From positions 1 to 37,781 of the forward strand of contig CAZMSZ010000022.1 in NCBI GenBank assembly GCA_964569055.1: a DNA stretch of 37,781 bases, written 5' to 3'. The notes below the pieces were generated by a model. The model made no database searches. It worked only from the letters and a program-made list of their open reading frames with translations, and was not told the DNA's origin. This document shows positions 24,310 through 33,596 of the stretch, in pieces (position 1 is the first letter of the stretch; each line of letters begins with the position of its first letter). The translations under genes were made by a program, and so were the position numbers. The DNA comes from JAWLGW01 sp964569055. GTDB taxonomy: Bacteria; Planctomycetota; J058.

Positions 24310-26475
24310 GTGACCCTCGACGCGCCGCAGCCGTGGACGCCTCCCGCCGGGCCGCGCCGGTCGCTGGCCGAGGCGCTGCGCGCCGGCGGGCTGCTGCGCG
24401 CCTCGCTCGTCGGGACCTGGCTGGGGCCGTACGCGATCGAGGGCGAGCTCGGGCGGGGTGGCATGGGGGCGGTGCTGCGGGCGCGTCACGGCGAGACGGG
24501 GGCCGTCGTGGCGCTCAAGGTCATGCTCGCGGGGGCGCAGGCCTCCGACGCGCAGCGGCGGCGGTTCCTGCGTGAGGCGACGCTGGCCGCCGGGCTGGCG
24601 CACCCCTCGATCGTGGCGGTGCGCGACGCGGGCGAGGCCGACGGGCTGCTCTACCTCGCGCTCGAGCTGATCGAGGGGCGGACGCTGGCCGAGGTCCTGG
24701 ACGAAGGGCTCGCGCCGCGGCGGCTGGCCGAGCTGCTGCTCGAGGTGGCGGACGCGGTCGGCGCGGCCCACGCCGCGGGGGTGGTGCACCGCGACCTCAA
24801 GCCGGCCAACGTGCTCGTGCGCGCCGCCGACGGGCGCGCGCTGGTGACCGACTTCGGCCTGGCGCGTGACACCGCGGTCGCCTCGTCGCTCACCAAGACG
24901 GGCGGGATCGTGGGCACCCCCGACTACATGGCGCCCGAGCAGATCCACGGCCGGCCGCCCACCCCCGCGACCGACGTGTTCGCGCTGGGCGCGATCCTCT
25001 ACGAGGGGCTCACCGGTCAGGCGCCGTTCACCGCGCCCAACGTGGCGCTGCGGCTGGGGCGGATCGCGGGCGGCGACCTCGAGCCGCCGCGGGCCCTGAC
25101 CCCCGAGGCGCCGCGCGCGCTGGAGCGGCTGTGCCTGCGGGCGCTCGCGGCCGAGCCCGCGGCGCGGCCGCAGGACGCGGCGGCGTTCGCGGGCGAGCTG
25201 CGCGCCTTCCTCGCGGGCGGCGAGGCGGGCGGACGTCCGCGACGGCTCGCGCTGGTGGCGGCGCTCGGGGTCGCGCTGCTCGCGAGTGGGGGCGCGCTGG
25301 CCCTGCTCTGGGGCGGCTCGCCGCCCGACGGCGCGCCGAGCGCGGCGAGCGCGGTCGGGGGTGCGCCGGCGCCGCCCGCGCCCGCGCCGACGCCCACGTT
25401 CGCGGACGTGCTCGCGGCCTCGGCCCCAGCCGAGCGGCTGGCCCGCGCGCGGGCGCTGCTCGCGCGCGAGCCCGACCACGCCGAGGCGGCCGCCCTCGCG
25501 GCCGACCTCGCGCCGTGGGTGGAGCGGCGCCCCGCGACCTCACCGCCGGCGCGCGACGGGCACCACCGCGCCATGGTCTACGCCCCCGAGCTGGGCGGGG
25601 TGCTGCTCCACGGCGGCTTCACCGGCTGGGGCGGCGTGCGCCACGACGACCTGTGGGTGTGGGACGGGACGAGCTGGCGTGAGCTCGCCGCGCACGGACG
25701 CGGCCCGCACCCCGTGGCCCGGCAAGCGCACGCCGCGAGCTACGACCGCGCGCGCCGCCGCCTGACGGTGTTCGGCGGCAACGCCGGGCGCGACCAGCTC
25801 ACCGCCCTCATGGATACCTGGGAGTGGGACGGCGAACGCTGGCACGAGCGGACCCCCTGGGGCGACAACCCGGCGCACCGCCTGTGGGCCGGCTTCGCCT
25901 ACGACGCCGATCGGCGGGTGGGCGTGCTGTTCGGCGGTCACCTCCGCTCGCGGAGGCCGACCGGGGACCTGTGGGAGTGGGACGGCGAGACCTGGCGGCG
26001 CGCCGACGGCGGCTCGCGCGGCCCGAGCCCGCGCTGGGATCACGTCTGGGTCTACGACGAGGTGCGGCGCGAGGTCGTGCTCTACGGCGGCTTCGACGGG
26101 GAGCGGCAGGTCGGCGACATGTGGACCTGGGACGGGTCGAGCTGGCACGAGATCCCGGGCCCGCACGGCCCCGGGGCGCGCGCGGCGGCCGCCGCGGTCA
26201 GCGCCGGGGGGCGGCTGCTGTTGCATGGAGGGACGCGCGCGGGCGGGTTCCTGGGCGACACCTGGCTGTGGGACGGCGAGCGCTGGACCGAGCGCCATCC
26301 GGTCGCGGCGCCGGGCCCGCGCGCGTACCACGCCATGGCGTACGACGCCGCCCGCGGGGTGGCGGTCCTGTTCGGGGGCGGCGGAAAGCGGCGCGCCAAG
26401 AAGCTGGGCGACACCTGGGAGCTCCGCCTCGAGCCCGAAGCGGATCCAGCGGCGGCGAGCGAGGAGCCTCGCTAG
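24310..26475 (+). CDS. Membrane Ser/Thr protein kinase with extracytoplasmic Kelch propeller
   Basis: A 721-residue Hanks-type kinase. The kinase domain (about 40-300) has the Gly loop GRGGMG, K70 in VALK, catalytic HRDLKPAN with D162, DFG D181 and APEQ. One span lies at 312-335, then a Pro/Ala linker and a short helical stretch with LARARALLAREPDHAEAAAL. From about 410 there are Kelch-type blades, repeated as GGVLLHGGF, RLTVFGGN, VGVLFGGH, VVLYGGF, LLLHGGT and VAVLFGGG, each with D-x-W-x-W-D-G, giving about a six-bladed beta-propeller outside the membrane. The GTG at 24310 is chosen because it aligns with the start of the next, paralogous kinase; GTG 24292 is also in frame. The ligand is unknown. 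Confidence 0.88.
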   Translation: MTLDAPQPWTPPAGPRRSLAEALRAGGLLRASLVGTWLGPYAIEGELGRGGMGAVLRARHGETGAVVALKVMLAGAQASDAQRRRFLREATLAAGLAHPSIVAVRDAGEADGLLYLALELIEGRTLAEVLDEGLAPRRLAELLLEVADAVGAAHAAGVVHRDLKPANVLVRAADGRALVTDFGLARDTAVASSLTKTGGIVGTPDYMAPEQIHGRPPTPATDVFALGAILYEGLTGQAPFTAPNVALRLGRIAGGDLEPPRALTPEAPRALERLCLRALAAEPAARPQDAAAFAGELRAFLAGGEAGGRPRRLALVAALGVALLASGGALALLWGGSPPDGAPSAASAVGGAPAPPAPAPTPTFADVLAASAPAERLARARALLAREPDHAEAAALAADLAPWVERRPATSPPARDGHHRAMVYAPELGGVLLHGGFTGWGGVRHDDLWVWDGTSWRELAAHGRGPHPVARQAHAASYDRARRRLTVFGGNAGRDQLTALMDTWEWDGERWHERTPWGDNPAHRLWAGFAYDADRRVGVLFGGHLRSRRPTGDLWEWDGETWRRADGGSRGPSPRWDHVWVYDEVRREVVLYGGFDGERQVGDMWTWDGSSWHEIPGPHGPGARAAAAAVSAGGRLLLHGGTRAGGFLGDTWLWDGERWTERHPVAAPGPRAYHAMAYDAARGVAVLFGGGGKRRAKKLGDTWELRLEPEADPAAASEEPR

Positions 26476-26486
26476 AGTGCCCCATC

Positions 26487-29400
26487 ATGGACGCCGCGCC
26501 CATGCCCTGGATCCCTGCCCCCGGGGGCCCGCCCTCGCTGGCGGCGCTGCTGCGGAGCGGTCCGCTCGGGGCGCGGCGGGTGGTCGGCTCGTGCCTCGGT
26601 CCCTACGTGGTCGAGGGCGAGCTCGGGCGCGGCGGGATGGGCGTGGTCTACCGGGCGCGCCACCAGCCCACCGGGCGGGCCGTCGCGCTCAAGGTGCTGC
26701 TCGCGGCCTCGGGCGCGAGCGAGCGCCAGCGCCGCCGGTTCAGCCGCGAGGCCCTGCTGGGCGACGCGCACGGCGGCGAGGGCGTGGTCCAGACCCTCGA
26801 CGCGGGCGAGGTGGACGGGCTCCTGTTCATCGCGCTCGAGCTGGTCGAGGGCGGCTCGCTCGGCGAGGCGCTGGCGCGGGGGATCGAGCGGGAGCGGTTC
26901 CTCGCCTGGTTCACCGCGCTCTGCCGCACCCTGGCGCGCGCCCACGCGCGCGGCCTCGTCCACCGCGACCTCAAGCCCGACAACGTGCTCCTGCGCGCGA
27001 GCGACGGCGCGCCGCTCCTGTCCGACTTCGGGCTGGCCCGGGATCTGGCCGAGTCCTCGTCGCTGACCAAGACCGGCGCGGCGGTGGGCACGCCCGCCTA
27101 CATGGCGCCCGAGCAGATCAGGGGCGACCCCCCCACCCCCGCGTTCGACGTCTACGCGCTGGGCACGATCCTCTACGAGGGGCTCACCGGGCGCGTCCCG
27201 ATCGAGGCGCCCAACATCGCGCTCCGCTACGCCGCGATCCTGTCGCGCCCGCCCGAGCCGCCGAGCACGGTGGCGCCCGACGTCCCGCCCTGGCTCGACG
27301 CGGTGTGCCTGCGCGCGCTGGCGGCCGACCCCGCCGCGCGCTACCCCGACGCGGGGGCCCTGCTCGCGGCGCTCGAGGCGGGGGCCGGCGTGGGCGCGCG
27401 GAGCCGCGCGTGGCTGATCGTGGGGGCCTCGGCCGCCGCCGCCGCGCTGGCGCTGGCGCTCGTCGTCGCGACCGCGCTGCGGGGCGCGCCGCGCGAGGAT
27501 GGGGCGCCCTCGGCGCCGAGCCCGCCCGCGCCGAGCGAGGCCCGGGCCGACCCCGCGGCCCTCGAGGAGGAGCGCGCCCTGGCGCGGCTGGCGCAGGTGC
27601 TCCTGCTCGAGGACGACCGGGCTCGCTACGAGCGCGCCTGCGCGGTCCTCCCGCTCCTGCCCGCGACCTCGCCGGCGCGCGCGCCGCTCCAGGCGCTGGT
27701 CGACGACCTGCGCCCCTGGCGGCGGCGCGAGCTCGCGGGCGAGCTGCCGCCCCTGCACGCCATGCGCGGGGCCTTCGCGTGGGACGCCCGGCGCGGCCGG
27801 CTGCTCCTGTTCGGCGGCGGCTACGGGCTCCGCCCCGACGGGGTGGTCAACGACCTGCGCGCGTTCGACGGCGCGAGCTGGGCCCACCTCGACCCGCCGA
27901 TCCGGCCCGAGCCGCGCTTCGGCCACGCGGCCGCCTACGACGTGGCGCGTGACCGCCTGGTCCTGGCCTGGGGCAACGACCTGCGCTGGCGCCCGCTCTC
28001 CGACCAGTGGGAGTGGGACGGCGAGGCGTGGCACCTCGTGCGAGACGGCCCGGGCCCCAAGCGGCGCGCCTGGCACTCGCTCAGCTACGACCCCGCGCGG
28101 CAGGTGGTGGTGCTGTTCGCGGGGCGGCACGAGGACGAGAACTTCGACGACCTGTGGGAGTGGGACGGGAAGGTGTGGACCGAGCGGACGCCGGCGGAGC
28201 GGCCCGCGCCGCGCCACGCGCACGGGGCGGTGTGCGAGCCGAGCGGGCGGCTGCTCGTGTTCGGCGGGCTCGGCGAGGGCAAGTTCCACGGGGACACCTG
28301 GGCCTGGGACGGGGAGCGCTGGGCGCGCGTCGCCAAGAAGGGGCCGAGCGCCCGCTCGGGCATGGGGCTGGTGCACGACGGGACCCGCGCGCTCCTGTTC
28401 GGCGGCATTCGCGACGAGCGCGTCTACGACGACACCTGGGTGTTCGAGGGCGAGCGCTGGGTCCGGCGCCACCCGCTCGTGAAGCCGCCCGCCCGGGCCT
28501 GGCACGCGCTCGGCTGGGACCCGGCGCGGCAGGTGGCCGTGCTCGTCGGCGGCTGGGACGGCGAGCGGTCGCTGCCCCTCACCGAGGTGTGGGAGTACGG
28601 GCCGGGGCTCGACCCGCGCGCGCCGCCCGAGCAGCGCTCGGGGCCGCTCGACCCCGAGGAGCGCGCCCTGGCCGAGCTCGGCCGGGTGCTCCTGCTCGAC
28701 GAGCCGCAGGCGCGCTACGAGGCGGCGCGCGCGCTGGTCGAGGGCGCCCCGACCCATCCGGCGCGGGCGGTGGTCGACGAGCTGCGGCCGTGGCGCCGGG
28801 TCGAGCTGAAGGGCCCCGCGCCCGCGGCGCGCGACGGGGCGGCCTGGGCCTTCGGCGGGGAGCGACTCCTCCTGTTCGGCGGCTGGACCGGGCGCGATGA
28901 CGGGCTGCTCAACGACACCTGGAGCTACGACGGCCGCGGCTGGACCTCTCACCCCGCCACGATCGTGCCGCACGTGCGCTACGCCCACGCCGGCGCCTGG
29001 GACCCGGCCCGTGGCCGCCTGGTGGTGTTCGCGGGGAACGACCACACCCACGGGCGGCTGATCGACCTGTGGGAGTGGGACGGCGCGGGCTGGGCGATCG
29101 CCAGCCAGGGCGATCGTGGTGAGCCGCGCGCGCAGCCGCGGGCGTGGCACGCCATGGTCTACGACGCCGCGCGCGAGCGGGTGGTGCTGTTCGGCGGCTT
29201 CGCGCGCGGCGAGGAGCTCGGCGACCTGTGGGCCTGGGACGGCCGCCTGTGGACCGAGCTGACCGTCCCCGGCGGACCGAGCGCGCGCAGCGGGCACGCC
29301 ATGGCGTACGACCCGGTCGGGCGACGGGTCCTGGTGTTCGGCGGCTGGGACGGGCAGCGCCTGCTGAACGACCTGTGGGCCTGGGACGGCGAGGGCTGGA

Positions 29401-29699
29401 GCGAGCTGGCGGCCGGGGCCGGCGAGCCGCGCCCACCCACCCGCAACGCGGCGGCCGTCGCCCACGACGGCGAGCGCCTGCTGGTCTACGGCGGCGCCGC
29501 CGAGCGAGGAGAGCTGGGCGACACCTGGGTGTTCGAGGGCGGCCGCTGGCGCGAGCGCCAGCCCATCACCTCGCCCGGGAAGCTCGCCTGGCACGGCGTC
29601 GCCTGGGACGCGCGCCGGGGCGCGTTCGTGCTGTACGGCGGCTCGCGCCGGGCGAAGAAGAAGAAGACGGAGCGGCCCGGCGAGGTGTGGGAGTACTGA
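26487..29699 (+). CDS. Membrane Ser/Thr protein kinase with two Kelch propellers
   Basis: A 1070-residue paralogue of the preceding kinase, 11 bp downstream. The kinase domain (40-297) is intact: GRGGMG, K69, HRDLKPDN with D161, DFG D180, APEQ. The membrane span is at 308-331. The outer part is internally duplicated: a helical segment (about 357-410, ERALARLAQVLLLEDDRARY) plus a Kelch propeller to about 710, then a matching helical segment (about 725-775, ERALAELGRVLLLDEPQARY) plus a second propeller to the end. Each blade ends near D-x-W-x-(W/F)-(D/E)-G. The two kinases are probably one transcription unit. Kinase inside and propellers outside fits a sensor of polymer or cell-surface ligands; the ligand is not predictable. 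Confidence 0.9.
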   Translation: MDAAPMPWIPAPGGPPSLAALLRSGPLGARRVVGSCLGPYVVEGELGRGGMGVVYRARHQPTGRAVALKVLLAASGASERQRRRFSREALLGDAHGGEGVVQTLDAGEVDGLLFIALELVEGGSLGEALARGIERERFLAWFTALCRTLARAHARGLVHRDLKPDNVLLRASDGAPLLSDFGLARDLAESSSLTKTGAAVGTPAYMAPEQIRGDPPTPAFDVYALGTILYEGLTGRVPIEAPNIALRYAAILSRPPEPPSTVAPDVPPWLDAVCLRALAADPAARYPDAGALLAALEAGAGVGARSRAWLIVGASAAAAALALALVVATALRGAPREDGAPSAPSPPAPSEARADPAALEEERALARLAQVLLLEDDRARYERACAVLPLLPATSPARAPLQALVDDLRPWRRRELAGELPPLHAMRGAFAWDARRGRLLLFGGGYGLRPDGVVNDLRAFDGASWAHLDPPIRPEPRFGHAAAYDVARDRLVLAWGNDLRWRPLSDQWEWDGEAWHLVRDGPGPKRRAWHSLSYDPARQVVVLFAGRHEDENFDDLWEWDGKVWTERTPAERPAPRHAHGAVCEPSGRLLVFGGLGEGKFHGDTWAWDGERWARVAKKGPSARSGMGLVHDGTRALLFGGIRDERVYDDTWVFEGERWVRRHPLVKPPARAWHALGWDPARQVAVLVGGWDGERSLPLTEVWEYGPGLDPRAPPEQRSGPLDPEERALAELGRVLLLDEPQARYEAARALVEGAPTHPARAVVDELRPWRRVELKGPAPAARDGAAWAFGGERLLLFGGWTGRDDGLLNDTWSYDGRGWTSHPATIVPHVRYAHAGAWDPARGRLVVFAGNDHTHGRLIDLWEWDGAGWAIASQGDRGEPRAQPRAWHAMVYDAARERVVLFGGFARGEELGDLWAWDGRLWTELTVPGGPSARSGHAMAYDPVGRRVLVFGGWDGQRLLNDLWAWDGEGWSELAAGAGEPRPPTRNAAAVAHDGERLLVYGGAAERGELGDTWVFEGGRWRERQPITSPGKLAWHGVAWDARRGAFVLYGGSRRAKKKKTERPGEVWEY

Positions 29700-29707
29700 G
29701 CTGGCGC

Positions 29708-31588
29708 CTACAGGTCGCCGCGCACCGTGACGAAGTCGCCCTGCGGCCCGTCGCTCTCGATCGTCAGGTTGGTGGGGGTCACGCCGGGGAGCACCGGGAG
29801 CGGGAAGCCCGACAGCGAGCGGGCCACGAGCTGCAGCGCGGGCGGGAGCACGAAGTCGACCAGGTTCTCCACGGCGGTCTGGTCGAGCGGCGCCATCGGC
29901 GTGGTGTGGACGTCGGTGATCGCCACCGGGCGCCCGTCGACCAGGACCTCGATCGCGCCGGCGGGGGTCACGCGCGCGCTCATGGCCGCCTCCACCTGCA
30001 GGCTCGCCTCGAGCACCAGCTCGCGGGGCCGCCCGGCGGGCGCCACGTAGACCGCCAGGCTGAGCTCGCCCAGGCCGCCCTCCAGGAGGCCCGGGGCGGC
30101 GCGCGTCGCGAACACCGGCGGGGTCAGCGCGCTGACCTCGAGCTCGATCGGGTCGGCGGCGTTGAGGTGCGGGGCGAGGCTGGGGAAGAACGTGGTCAGC
30201 AGGAAGGCGTCGAGCTGGAGCCAGGGCGGGAGGGTCGTCTGCTGCGCGACCAGCGCCTGGTCGATCCGCAGGTCGAGCAGGCCGCCCTGCCAGGCCGCGT
30301 GGCCCACCCGGTTGAGCAGGTCGTCGTTGGCCGAGACGTGGAACGCCTGGGTGAGCGGGTGCGTCGGCGCGGCGCCCGGGGTCACGAGCGAGCCGGGCGC
30401 GGGGAGCGGGGTGAAGCCGGCGGGCGCAGTGACGACGAGGTCCCCGGCGGTGCGCACGCTGGCGCCGTCGGGATCGAAGCTGACCGCGGTCGGCACGAGG
30501 TGGAGCGTGGCCGCGCGCCCGAGCACCGTGCGGGTGATCGGGGCGTTGGCGCCGGCGAGCGCGCGGTTCACCTCCTGCGGGACCACCTGCTCCACCTGCT
30601 GGCGGACCTGCCGCTCGACCACCCGGCGCACGGCGTCCCGCGCGAGCGCCTCGAGGAAGCCCGGTACGTTGTTGATGTCGAAGGCGAAGCCCTGCAGGTC
30701 CACCACCACGTTCTGGAGCTGCGTCGAGAGCTGGCCCTGGGCCACGCTGACGACGGCCTCGGCGTCGAGCACCGCCAGGGTGGCGGTCACGCGGGTGGTG
30801 AGGCTGTAGCCGATCCCGAGCACGGCGCCGTGGGCGCGCACGGTCACGTCGACGCTCGGCACCTCGGCGTGCACGCCGAGGGCGCCCGCGCGCGGATCGA
30901 GCTCGAGCCGCGGGGTGCCGAAGCTGGCCGCGGTCGCGTCGACCTGCAACGTCGCCAGGCCGCTGCCCCCGCCGTAGAGCGGGTTCTGCTGCAGGATCAT
31001 GTTGGCGAGCGGCGCGCCGCCGAGCTGCTGGGCGGCCACCTGCTCGATCGCGTCGAACGCGGGGCGGTTGAGGCGCGCCACCACCGCGTCGCCGACCGGC
31101 TGCGAGGCCGGGAGGAAGTCGCCCGCCACCACCGAGAGCGCGGTGCGCGTGCGGTTCCCCCAGGTGTCGGCCGCCTCGAGCGTGATCACGTTCAGGCCCG
31201 GCGTGAGCGTGAGCACCTCGAGGAACTGGTTGCCGGCGCCGAGCGTGACGGGGAGCCCGTTGACCAGGAAGTAGGCCACCTGGCTCGCGTCCTGGATCGT
31301 GCCCTCGACGCCGACGTGCTGCTGGCCGGCGAGGAAGGCCCCGCGGGCGGGCGAGACGAGCGCGATCACCGGCGCGTCGTGATCGGGGCCGGTCGAGGTC
31401 GCGCCCCCGCCCGTCGTGGTGCCCGTCGAGCCGCCGCTCGTGGAGCCGGTCGAGCCGCTGGTGACGGGCGAGGGCGCGGCGCTGGTGGACGCGGCCACGG
31501 TCGCCGCGCTCCGCGACGACGAGCCCCCGCCGCCGCAGCCGGTGAGGAGGACCAGGGAGGCGATCGCGAGCGGGCAGGGACGCAGCAT
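29708..31588 (-). CDS. BPI/TULIP-like lipoprotein
   Basis: A 626-residue lipoprotein with lipobox VLLTGC (C18) and a Gly/Ser/Thr-rich spacer to about 65. Residues about 70-160 look like a bacterial Ig-like or glucodextranase-B beta-sandwich (ALVSPARGAFLAG, GLNVITLEAADTWGN). The rest resembles both halves of the BPI/LBP lipid-binding (TULIP) fold: a first barrel with long amphipathic helix ARDAVRRVVERQVRQQVEQV, and a second with HVSANDDLLNRVGHAAWQGG and the late GFPLP segment before the last strands. If so, it binds or shuttles lipid in the envelope. Fold assignment is by eye. ATG chosen for the lipoprotein signal; GGAG lies upstream. It ends 8 bp from the convergent kinase gene. Confidence 0.6.
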   Translation of the reverse strand: MLRPCPLAIASLVLLTGCGGGGSSSRSAATVAASTSAAPSPVTSGSTGSTSGGSTGTTTGGGATSTGPDHDAPVIALVSPARGAFLAGQQHVGVEGTIQDASQVAYFLVNGLPVTLGAGNQFLEVLTLTPGLNVITLEAADTWGNRTRTALSVVAGDFLPASQPVGDAVVARLNRPAFDAIEQVAAQQLGGAPLANMILQQNPLYGGGSGLATLQVDATAASFGTPRLELDPRAGALGVHAEVPSVDVTVRAHGAVLGIGYSLTTRVTATLAVLDAEAVVSVAQGQLSTQLQNVVVDLQGFAFDINNVPGFLEALARDAVRRVVERQVRQQVEQVVPQEVNRALAGANAPITRTVLGRAATLHLVPTAVSFDPDGASVRTAGDLVVTAPAGFTPLPAPGSLVTPGAAPTHPLTQAFHVSANDDLLNRVGHAAWQGGLLDLRIDQALVAQQTTLPPWLQLDAFLLTTFFPSLAPHLNAADPIELEVSALTPPVFATRAAPGLLEGGLGELSLAVYVAPAGRPRELVLEASLQVEAAMSARVTPAGAIEVLVDGRPVAITDVHTTPMAPLDQTAVENLVDFVLPPALQLVARSLSGFPLPVLPGVTPTNLTIESDGPQGDFVTVRGDL

Positions 31589-31985
31589 GGGAGCACTCCG
31601 TGCGGAACGAGCGCTCACCCTAGCAAAGGCCTGAGAGGAGGCCAAGGTTTTCAAGTCCCGTCCGGCCAGCAGGTTATGGCGGGGTGCGTCATGGCTCCCA
31701 AAGACGGGCGTGCGGGCTCAGCACGTTTTGGAAGCCGCGTGAAAAGTGATTGATCTGCTTAAGTTTAGGTCGAGCGACCGCTGGCGCCTGGGGAGCACAC
31801 TCGAGCGCTTACCGCACTTGTGTCCGGAGTTATCGATCTCCCACGACAGGGGTCTCAACCTGTGGGACTGAACCGACAGGGCTTGCGGAGGAAAGGACTT
31901 GCGAACTGGATTTGGCCGTGCTGTCGGGCGCCGCCAACGGGAACCGCGAGTGGCACCGGCGCGCGGTCCGAACCAGGAGCTCTCC
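31589..31985. other. Divergent intergenic region, AT-richer than its surroundings
   Basis: This 397-bp region separates two divergent lipoprotein genes. It holds the minus-strand promoter candidate at 31617-31645 and an AT-richer block around 31738-31770 (AAAAGTGATTGATC, CTTAAGTTTAGG). AGGAG lies about 6 nt before the plus-strand ATG at 31986. No gene, clear riboswitch or terminator was recognised; the length leaves room for a structured leader or small RNA. Confidence 0.5.
31617..31645 (-). promoter_or_regulatory. Candidate sigma-70-type promoter of the TULIP-like lipoprotein
   Basis: On the minus strand TTGGCC (31640-31645) and TAGGGT (31617-31622) are separated by exactly 17 bp, typical of -35/-10 elements in GC-rich genomes. 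The transcript would start about 20-25 nt before the ATG at 31588. Confidence 0.4.
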
Positions 31986-32789
31986 ATGCGTTCTTCCTTC
32001 CTCACCTTCGCAGCGCTCCTGCTCGCGCTGCCCACCTCGGGTTGTCTGGGCAAGCTCTCGCTCTACGACGACGTGGCGCCCGATCGCTGGCCGATCGTGC
32101 CCACCTCGACGGAGCTCGCGAGCGAGGCCCACTGCGGTCCGCCCGCGCAGCGGCCGACGCTGCTCGTGCGCTACGGCGCGCGCGACCCCGAGCGCACCGC
32201 CCTGCGTGATCTGCTGCGATTCTCCCTACGCGCCCTCGACGACGACGTCGATCCCGCCGCGTGGGTGGCCGAGGAGGCCCGGACCAAGCTCGGCCTCGCG
32301 CAACCCACGTCCGTCGCAGAGCAGTCGGGGCTGTTCGCCGCGGTGTTCGAGCAGCCCCTGGACGAGGAGCCCACGGTCGACGCCGACTACACGCTCGAGC
32401 TGATGCTCGACCGAGACGTCGAGATGCCGTGGTACTCGCTCCTGGGGCTCGTGCCGGGCGTGCCGTTCGTCGACCACAACGCGTTCACGCTGCACGCCCG
32501 CGTGCTCGACGCGTCGCGCACCGTGCTCGACGAGCGGGCGGTGCGGGCGCGCCAGACCGAGGCGTTCTGGGTCCCGCTGCTCCCCCTCAACCTCATCATG
32601 CTCGCCCTCCCGGGCGTCGACCTCGGCCTGGACCCGTTCGAGGGGAGGTGGAACCAGCTCGAGCTGGTGAACGGCATGATCCGGCAGGTGCTGGTCCAGT
32701 CGCACGAACGGATCGACTTCCAGAAGGCCCGCGAGCCCCAGGCTGCCCCGCCCGAGGCTGACGGCGCCGGCTCTCCACCGAGCCGCTAG
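31986..32789 (+). CDS. Lipoprotein of unknown function
   Basis: A 267-residue protein with a lipoprotein signal ending LPTSGC (C19). The body shows alternating strands and helices with LLVRYGARDPERTALRDLLRF, then VDADYTLELMLDRDVE, WYSLLGLVPG and a hydrophobic FWVPLLPLNLIMLALPG segment around 210-226. The order of segments recalls small envelope-assembly lipoproteins but matches no family I can name. The last 25 residues are Pro/Ala-rich. AGGAG precedes the ATG by 6 nt; an in-frame upstream ATG lacks a signal at the right place. Its stop is 1 bp from the convergent yhhQ stop. Confidence 0.75.
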   Translation: MRSSFLTFAALLLALPTSGCLGKLSLYDDVAPDRWPIVPTSTELASEAHCGPPAQRPTLLVRYGARDPERTALRDLLRFSLRALDDDVDPAAWVAEEARTKLGLAQPTSVAEQSGLFAAVFEQPLDEEPTVDADYTLELMLDRDVEMPWYSLLGLVPGVPFVDHNAFTLHARVLDASRTVLDERAVRARQTEAFWVPLLPLNLIMLALPGVDLGLDPFEGRWNQLELVNGMIRQVLVQSHERIDFQKAREPQAAPPEADGAGSPPSR

Positions 32790-32790
32790 G

Positions 32791-33531
32791 CTAGGCGCTC
32801 TCGGGAGCCAGGCCCGGCAGCTCGGGCATGGCGACCTCCGCGCTCTGGGAATCGACCCCGACCGGGGCGATTCCCAGGGTGCGCTCGACCACGGCGTGGC
32901 TGGCGTAGATCAGCGGGGTCAGCGCGATCGCCGCGGCGAGCTTCACCACGTACGAGGTGGCGGCCACGCTCACGAGGTCGCCGAACGGGAGGGTCGAGCC
33001 CCACACGAGCAGGTTGATCACCACCGTGTCGATCAACTGCGAGATCGCCGTCGACCCGGTCGCGCGCAGCCACAGCATGCGACCGCCGGTGTGCTCCTTC
33101 AGCTTGTGGAACACCGCGATGTCGAGGAGCTGGCCGATCAAGTAGGCCACGGTCGAGCTCATGAGGATCCACTGCGAGCTCGAGAACACGCGCTGGAAGG
33201 CGTCGCCGGTCACCCCGGCCCAGTCGGCCTCGGTGGTGAAGGGGGCCATGGGCACCAGCCCGGCCACCCACAGCACGCCGATCGTGAACCAGGCCATGCC
33301 GAACCCGACGAGCGTCACGTAGCGCGCCGCGCGCTGCCCGTAGAACTCGTTGAGCAAATCGGTGAGCAGGAACACGACCGGGAACGGGATCATGCCGACC
33401 GAGATCGTGAGCGCGACCCCGGCCGCCGAGGTCTGGTAGAGCTTGCCGCCGATCAGGTCGCCCACCAGCAGCGAGGTCACGAACAGGGCGGCGAGCGCCA
33501 CGAACAGCTTGAGACGGCCGTCGAGCTCCAT
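32791..33531 (-). CDS. yhhQ: YhhQ/VUT-family queuosine precursor transporter
   Basis: A 246-residue inner-membrane protein with six or more spans. Family segments are present: LLVGDLIGGKLYQ, ISVGMIPFPVVFLLTDLLNEFYG, WILMSSTVAYLIGQLLDIAVF, LRATGSTAISQLIDTVVINLLVW, and a final transmembrane pair. YhhQ imports queuosine precursors (preQ0/preQ1) for tRNA modification. No queuosine-synthesis gene or preQ1 riboswitch is seen nearby, so salvage is implied but the window does not show the rest of the pathway. The last 25 residues are a variable cytoplasmic tail. The gene is divergent from pcrA. Confidence 0.88.
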   Translation of the reverse strand: MELDGRLKLFVALAALFVTSLLVGDLIGGKLYQTSAAGVALTISVGMIPFPVVFLLTDLLNEFYGQRAARYVTLVGFGMAWFTIGVLWVAGLVPMAPFTTEADWAGVTGDAFQRVFSSSQWILMSSTVAYLIGQLLDIAVFHKLKEHTGGRMLWLRATGSTAISQLIDTVVINLLVWGSTLPFGDLVSVAATSYVVKLAAAIALTPLIYASHAVVERTLGIAPVGVDSQSAEVAMPELPGLAPESA

Positions 33532-33596
33532 GGGGGCTCAGGGTAGCAGGTCTCGCGGCGCGCGGCGGAGTCGGGACGGGTCGCTCTGGTCAGCCT

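Noticed and set aside
26472..29594. Long antisense frame under the second kinase
   Set aside because: Pro/Arg/His-rich mirror of the Kelch repeats; the plus strand has intact kinase motifs.
31738..31900. Cyclic-di-GMP or other riboswitch in the AT-richer spacer
   Set aside because: No conserved riboswitch core could be recognised by eye; a covariance-model search would be needed to support one.
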